From Myxococcus xanthus (lineage in GTDB: Bacteria; Myxococcota; Myxococcia; Myxococcales; Myxococcaceae), in NCBI RefSeq assembly GCF_900106535.1, contig NZ_FNOH01000003.1, forward strand, positions 62,001-126,000: a stretch of DNA of 64,000 nt, written 5' to 3'. The notes beneath the pieces were generated by a model that made no database searches, was not told where the DNA came from, and was given only the letters and a program-made list of their open reading frames with translations. The translations under genes and the position numbers were made by a program. This document shows, piece by piece, positions 59,937-64,000 of the stretch. The stretch's first letter is position 1; each line of letters starts with the position of its first letter.

Positions 59937-60374
59937 ATGCATCCCGAACGACTGATTCTTGGATTTCTCGTGCGCGGCGACGTGAGCGAAGCACGCCTCT
60001 TCGAGGGCATCGCGCGCGCGCTTGGCGTTCCTCCCGACGGAACAGCCCGCTTCGACATCGACCGCCCGTCCGACGCGGCCGTGCTCGTCGATGTCACGCT
60101 CCGGCCCGCGGGCTTCCGCACCGATGTGTCCCTCTACGTGGATGTCTCCCGCGCCAGCGGCGCCCGTGGGCTCACCTCCGTGGCGGTGGCGACGCGGGTA
60201 GCTGCCCTGCTCGGGGAGGAGGTCATCGTCTCGCCTCCCGCGGACGACCCCGCTGTCGCCAGCACCTGGTTCCTCGTCACCCCCGACGGCAAGCGCTTCC
60301 GGGCCACTGAAGCCTCGCTGGGCGAGGATGAGGACGCCGTCGATATTGACCGAGCCACCCTGCGCCCCGAATAG
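59937..60374 (+). CDS. Small cytoplasmic protein, possible immunity protein
   Basis: 145 residues, ATG preceded by GAGAGGA. No signal peptide. An alpha/beta protein: VARLFEG-like N-terminal helix after LILGFLVRGDVSE, a strand-rich middle (AAVLVDVTLRPAGFRTDVSLYVDVS), then TSVAVATRVAALLGEEVIVSP and the end WFLVTPDGKRFRATEA. The acidic composition and immediate downstream position suit an immunity protein for the preceding secreted protein. This is inference from context; the family is not recognised. A terminator hairpin follows. Confidence 0.6.
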   Translation: MHPERLILGFLVRGDVSEARLFEGIARALGVPPDGTARFDIDRPSDAAVLVDVTLRPAGFRTDVSLYVDVSRASGARGLTSVAVATRVAALLGEEVIVSPPADDPAVASTWFLVTPDGKRFRATEASLGEDEDAVDIDRATLRPE

Positions 60375-60423
60375 CTCGGGCGCGGCGCGAGGTACGGCCT
60401 CGCGGCCACGCGCTCCAAAAGAA

Positions 60424-60463
60424 AAGGCCACCGCGGCGTCACGAAGACGTCCGCGATGGCCTT
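60424..60463 (-). terminator. Intrinsic terminator of the RND efflux operon
   Basis: On the minus strand a stem (AAGGCCATCGCGG pairing with CCGCGGTGGCCTT, with a small mismatch) is followed by TTTTCTTTT, the best T tract seen in the window. It lies about 50 nt after the RND stop and may also stop the plus-strand genes. Confidence 0.8.
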
Positions 60464-60520
60464 CTCACCCAAGCGGTCAGACGCCCCGCTCACCCAAGCG
60501 GTCAGACTCCCCGCTCACCC
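60464..60520. repeat. 25-bp tandem repeat at the end of the RND gene
   Basis: Two copies (60464-60488 and 60489-60513) of a 25-bp unit starting CTCACCCAAGCGGTCAGAC differ at one position, followed by a 7-bp third partial copy (60514-60520) that covers the RND stop codon. It looks like replication slippage. Confidence 0.8.
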
Positions 60521-63500
60521 ATGTGCCGCCGGGCGCGGCGCATCGCCATGCTCCGGGTGCTGCGGCGACTCGTGGGTCTCATCGTCCTTCTTGCCGAACC
60601 GCTCGCCCAGCCGCGTCTTCATGCGGTCCGCAACCACGTAGAAGGCGGGCACCACCAGCAGGCTGAGCACCGTGGACACGGACAGTCCACCGAGCACTGC
60701 GATGGACATGGGCGCGCGCGTCTCCGAGCCCGCTCCCAGCGCCAGCGCCGCTGGCACCGCCGCCATCATGGTCGCGGTGGACGTCATGAGGATGGGCCGC
60801 AGCCGCACCGGTCCCGCGCGCAGCATGGCCTGCATCGCGTCCGCGCCGCGCTCCCGCTCTTGCAGCGCGTAGTCCACCAGGATGATGGAGTTCTTCTTCA
60901 CGATGCCCATCAGCAGCAACAGGCCGATCATGCTGAAGATGTTCAGCGTGGTGCCCGTAGCGAACAGGGCGAAGGCCGCGCCCGCCACTGACAGCGGCAG
61001 AATCGTGAGCACCGTCACCGGGTGCAGGAACGAATTGAACTGCGCGCCCAGCACCATGTACGCCACGCCAATCCCGAGGAAGAGCGCGAAGAACAGGCTG
61101 CTCATCGAGTCGCGGAAGGCCACGCTGGCGCCACCCGCCACAACACGCACACCGCCCGGCAACTCCTTCGCCAGTCGCTCCACCGTCGCCAGGGCCTCTT
61201 CCTGGTTCGAACTCGGCGCCACGTTCGCGTAGACGCTGATGGCGCGCTCACGGTCCCGCCGGGTGATGGCCTGCAGCGCGGGCCGCTCCTCCTGCGTCAC
61301 CAGCGACGACAACGGCACCAGCGCGCCGCTGGCCGTCCGGACCTTCAGCGTGGAGAGGTCCTCCGGCCTGGAGCGCTGGTCCGCCAGGAGCCGCATGCGC
61401 ACGTCGATGCGCCGGCCGCCGGTGCTGTACTTGCCCACGCGCACGCCGCCCACCAGCGCGTTGATGGTCGTGGCCACCGACTGGATGGGCACGCCCAGGT
61501 CCGCCGCGCGGCCCCGGTCCGGGGTGATGCGCAGCTCCGGCATGCCCAACTGGTAGTCCGTGTCCACGTCCACCACCTTGCCGCTGGCCTGGAGCTTCTC
61601 CCGCATCTCCTGGCTGGCCTCCACCAGCTGCTCCCATTCCGAGCCGCGCACGCTGAACTCCACCGGGAAGCCGCGCTGCGCCGTGAAGCCGCTCTGGGAC
61701 TGGTCCTGCACCACCGCGCGCAGGCCCGGGTAGCTGTTGAACTCCTTGCGGAGGATCTGCTGGAACTCCGCCTGCGGCATGCGCTCGTCGGGCGGCTTCA
61801 AGCTGACGAACATCATGCCGGTGTTGACCGCGCCGCTGCCGAAACCGCCGACGACGGAGAAGACGCGCGTCACCTCGGGCCGGCTGCTGGCGAACTCCTC
61901 CGCGCGCAGGAACAGCCGGTTCGTCTCGTCGATGTTGCTGCCCACCGCCGTCTGCATGCGCACCAGCAGGCGGCTCTGGTCCTGGGACGGCACGAACTCA
62001 CCCGGCAGCGCACGGAAGACGAAGACGCTGGAGGCCGTCAGCACTACCGCCGCGCCCAGCACCCACCACGGCCGCTTCAGGCCCCAGGCCAGGGTGCGCG
62101 CGTAGACGCGCTCCAGCTTCTCGAAGCCCCGGTCCACCCAGACGCCAATCCGGCTGCGGCCTTCACGCGACGTCTTGAGCAACTGCGCGCAGCGCGCGGG
62201 GGCCAGGGTGATGGCCTCCACGTAGGACAGGAGCACCGCCACGCACAGCGTCACGCCGAACTGGAGGAAGTACTTGCCGATGACGCCGCTCATGAAGACG
62301 ACGGGCAGGAAGATGGCTACCACCGCCGCCGTCGCCGCCAGCGCGGCGAAGGTGATTTCCGCGGTGCCCTCGCGCGCGGCGCGCACCCGGTCCTTCCCCT
62401 CTTCGGAGTGCCGGTAGATGTTCTCCAGCACCATGATGGCGTCGTCCACGACGATGCCCACCGCCAGCGCCAGGCCCAGTAACGTGAAGGTGTTGAGCGT
62501 GAAGCCCAGGAAGTAGATGACCGCCACCGTCCCCAGCAGCGACATGGGGATGGCCAGCACCACGTTCATCGTGCTGGAGATCGAGCCCAGGAACACCCAG
62601 CACACGAAGGCGGTGAGGATGCACGCGAGCATCAGCTCGAACTCGATTTCGTGGACGCTCTCCTCGATGAACTGCGTCGAGTCGAAGTTGATGCCCAGCT
62701 GCATCCCCTCCGGCAGGTCCTTCTGCATCTTGTCCAGCTCGGCCCGGATGCCCTGGGCCACCGCCACGGCGTTGGCACCGCGCTGCTTCTTGATGCCCAG
62801 GCCCTGCGCCGGCTCGCCGTTGATGCGCGCCATGCGGCGCACGTCCTCGAAGCCGTCCTCCACCAGCGCCACGTCCTTCAGGTAGACGGGGAAGCCGCCC
62901 TGCTCGCGCACGATGATGCGCCGCAGCGTCTCCAGGTCCAGCGCCTCGCCCATGACGCGGACGTTGACCTCGCGGCCCTGTGTCTCGATGCGGCCGGCGG
63001 GCAGCTCCACGTGCTCGCGCTGGAGCGCCGCGGACACGTCCGTCACCGTGAGGCCCAGCGCGTCCAGCTTCTGCGCGTCCACCCAGATGCGGACGTTGCG
63101 CTCCAGCATGCCGCCCAGCTGCACCTCGCCCACGCCCGGAATCGTCTGGAGCTTCTCCTTCACGCGGTAGCGGGCGTAGTCACTCACCACCTGCTGGCTG
63201 AAGGGCCCGGACACGCCGACCCAGAGGATGGGTTGGTCCTCCGGGTTGGACTTGGAGATGATGGGCGGATCGATGTCCAGCGGCAGCCGGCGCTGCACCT
63301 GGCTCACCTTGGTCTGCACGTCCTGGAGCGCCAGGTCCACGTTGCGCGACAGGTCCAGCTCGACGGTGATGTTGCCGCCGCCCTGGCGCGCGGTGGAGTT
63401 GATGGCCGTGACGCCCTCCACCTGCGTCACCGCTTCCTCGATGAACTCGAGGACGTCGCTCTCCACCGCCTCCGGGTTGGCGCCTTCCCACGTGACGGAG

Positions 63501-63640
63501 ATGTTGATGGTGGGGAAGTCGACGTCCGGGAACTGGCTGATGCCAATACGCTGCGCGGCCACCAGTCCGAAGACGATGGTGGCCGCCATGATCATCCACG
63601 CCAGGACGGGCTTCTTGATGCACGCCTCGGTGATGTTCAT
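60515..63640 (-). CDS. RND-family multidrug efflux transporter (AcrB/MdtB-like)
   Basis: 1041 residues, the normal length of an RND pump. The N-terminus is MNITEACIKKPVLAWMIMAATIVFG; twelve helices and two large periplasmic loops follow. The proton-relay aspartates are in ALAVGIVVDDAIMVLENI (helix 4). The inner HAE1-type motifs include GISQFPDVDFPTINI and, in the second half, LLLMGIVKKNSIILVDYALQ. It pumps drugs, lipophilic compounds or possibly native metabolites from the periplasm or membrane with the adaptor encoded just upstream (ATGA overlap) and an outer-membrane channel not in the window. The sequence resembles MdtB/MuxB-type more than metal-efflux CusA. Confidence 0.95.
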   Translation of the reverse strand: MNITEACIKKPVLAWMIMAATIVFGLVAAQRIGISQFPDVDFPTINISVTWEGANPEAVESDVLEFIEEAVTQVEGVTAINSTARQGGGNITVELDLSRNVDLALQDVQTKVSQVQRRLPLDIDPPIISKSNPEDQPILWVGVSGPFSQQVVSDYARYRVKEKLQTIPGVGEVQLGGMLERNVRIWVDAQKLDALGLTVTDVSAALQREHVELPAGRIETQGREVNVRVMGEALDLETLRRIIVREQGGFPVYLKDVALVEDGFEDVRRMARINGEPAQGLGIKKQRGANAVAVAQGIRAELDKMQKDLPEGMQLGINFDSTQFIEESVHEIEFELMLACILTAFVCWVFLGSISSTMNVVLAIPMSLLGTVAVIYFLGFTLNTFTLLGLALAVGIVVDDAIMVLENIYRHSEEGKDRVRAAREGTAEITFAALAATAAVVAIFLPVVFMSGVIGKYFLQFGVTLCVAVLLSYVEAITLAPARCAQLLKTSREGRSRIGVWVDRGFEKLERVYARTLAWGLKRPWWVLGAAVVLTASSVFVFRALPGEFVPSQDQSRLLVRMQTAVGSNIDETNRLFLRAEEFASSRPEVTRVFSVVGGFGSGAVNTGMMFVSLKPPDERMPQAEFQQILRKEFNSYPGLRAVVQDQSQSGFTAQRGFPVEFSVRGSEWEQLVEASQEMREKLQASGKVVDVDTDYQLGMPELRITPDRGRAADLGVPIQSVATTINALVGGVRVGKYSTGGRRIDVRMRLLADQRSRPEDLSTLKVRTASGALVPLSSLVTQEERPALQAITRRDRERAISVYANVAPSSNQEEALATVERLAKELPGGVRVVAGGASVAFRDSMSSLFFALFLGIGVAYMVLGAQFNSFLHPVTVLTILPLSVAGAAFALFATGTTLNIFSMIGLLLLMGIVKKNSIILVDYALQERERGADAMQAMLRAGPVRLRPILMTSTATMMAAVPAALALGAGSETRAPMSIAVLGGLSVSTVLSLLVVPAFYVVADRMKTRLGERFGKKDDETHESPQHPEHGDAPRPAAHG

Positions 63641-64000
63641 TGCCGGGCGCCTCCGCCGCCGCTGGCGGCCTCCGGCTCCAGCCGGGGCTCACCCGTGAAG
63701 GTGGGTTTGGGTCCCTCCGCCACGCGCACGTTGGCCCCGTCGCGCAGGGCCTCACCGCCGCGCACCACCAGCAGCTCACCGGGCTTCACGCCGTCACGGA
63801 CCTCCACGCGGCCATCCGCGGTGCGCAGGCCCAGCTCCAGCACGCGCTCACGCGCCTTGTTGCCCTCCACCACGTAGGCCAGGAAGCCGCGTTCGCTGGC
63901 GCGCACCGCCGTCTGCGGAATCACCGGACTGCCGCCGCGCGTATCCACGGGCACCGCCACCGTGGCGAAGGCGCCCGGACGGAGCCGCTCGGCGTCCTCA
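63637..64000 (-). CDS. RND periplasmic adaptor (membrane fusion protein), C-terminal part only
   Basis: Only the last about 120 codons are inside the window; the reading frame is open to the right edge. The visible part matches the C-terminal beta-barrel and membrane-proximal domains of HlyD/AcrA-type adaptors: RLRPGAFATVAVPVD, VIPQTAVRASERGFLAYVV, VLELGLRTADGRVEVRDGVKPGELLVVRGGEALRDGANVRV. The stop overlaps the RND start by 4 bp. It links the inner-membrane pump to an outer-membrane channel. Confidence 0.9.
   Translation of the reverse strand, partial: EDAERLRPGAFATVAVPVDTRGGSPVIPQTAVRASERGFLAYVVEGNKARERVLELGLRTADGRVEVRDGVKPGELLVVRGGEALRDGANVRVAEGPKPTFTGEPRLEPEAASGGGGARQ

Noticed and set aside
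1..64000. tRNA, rRNA, insertion sequence or prophage
   Set aside because: No tRNA-like cloverleaf, rRNA conserved stretch, transposase, integrase or phage structural protein was recognised; this was by reading, so a tRNA scan would be decisive.

Overview
The window is GC-rich (roughly 68-70% by eye) bacterial chromosome, densely coded, with little non-coding DNA. It most likely comes from a myxobacterium of the Myxococcaceae (Myxococcus or a close relative). The main reason is a spore-coat protein U gene (179 codons, 25-residue signal peptide) inside a chaperone-usher operon. Lipoproteins with CGDGxC-type cysteine repeats and frequent ATGA start/stop overlaps fit the same group. Both ends cut through genes: a PAP2 phosphatase at the left and an RND adaptor subunit at the right. 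I found no rRNA, tRNA, transposase, prophage or CRISPR array. Layout, left to right: (1) 1-4.4 kb, minus: a TPP-dependent pyruvate-oxidase-like enzyme, a Rieske oxygenase-like protein, a membrane fatty-acid desaturase and a PAP2 protein. (2) 4.6-10.3 kb, plus: a complete seven-gene Mrp-type Na+/H+ antiporter operon (mrpABCDEFG), nearly all with 4-bp overlaps. (3) 11.1-22.6 kb, minus: one long operon encoding Alternative Complex III (actABCDEF), a 120-residue single-helix protein, and a caa3 oxidase (subunits II, I, III, IV). It carries electrons from quinol to oxygen. Subunit I has the YSHPAVY signature of A2-type oxidases. (4) 22.7-33.4 kb: a dicarboxylate symporter, a 2-oxoglutarate/Fe(II) oxygenase, a hybrid histidine kinase with two receivers, an MFS transporter and pyruvate carboxylase. 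A three-copy repeat of unknown nature lies upstream of the kinase. (5) 33.4-37.5 kb, minus: the spore-coat operon (protein U, periplasmic chaperone, outer-membrane usher, second coat-U-domain subunit). (6) 38-41.7 kb, minus: a cell-wall amidase and two proteins of unknown function. (7) 41.9-48.9 kb: an accessory-looking, visibly less GC-rich stretch. It holds a minus-strand operon of a tyrosine-decarboxylase-like PLP enzyme, an unknown protein and an HEVGGH zincin-like protein. Facing it are a sugar O-acetyltransferase, a DUF998 membrane protein and an exported acyl-carrier-protein-like protein that lacks the phosphopantetheine serine. (8) 48.9-60.4 kb: a cysteine-repeat lipoprotein, an amidohydrolase lipoprotein with an unusual upstream array of GACRCGTCAG elements, mutS, nhaA, a UbiB/ABC1 kinase, a DUF2267 protein, and a two-gene unit that could be a secreted toxin with its immunity protein. 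(9) 60.5-64 kb, minus: an RND efflux pump and the end of its adaptor gene. Best candidates for undescribed biology are the serine-less exported ACP-like protein, the decarboxylase/unknown/zincin operon, the operator array at 52.4 kb, the repeats at 25.5 kb and the possible toxin/immunity pair.
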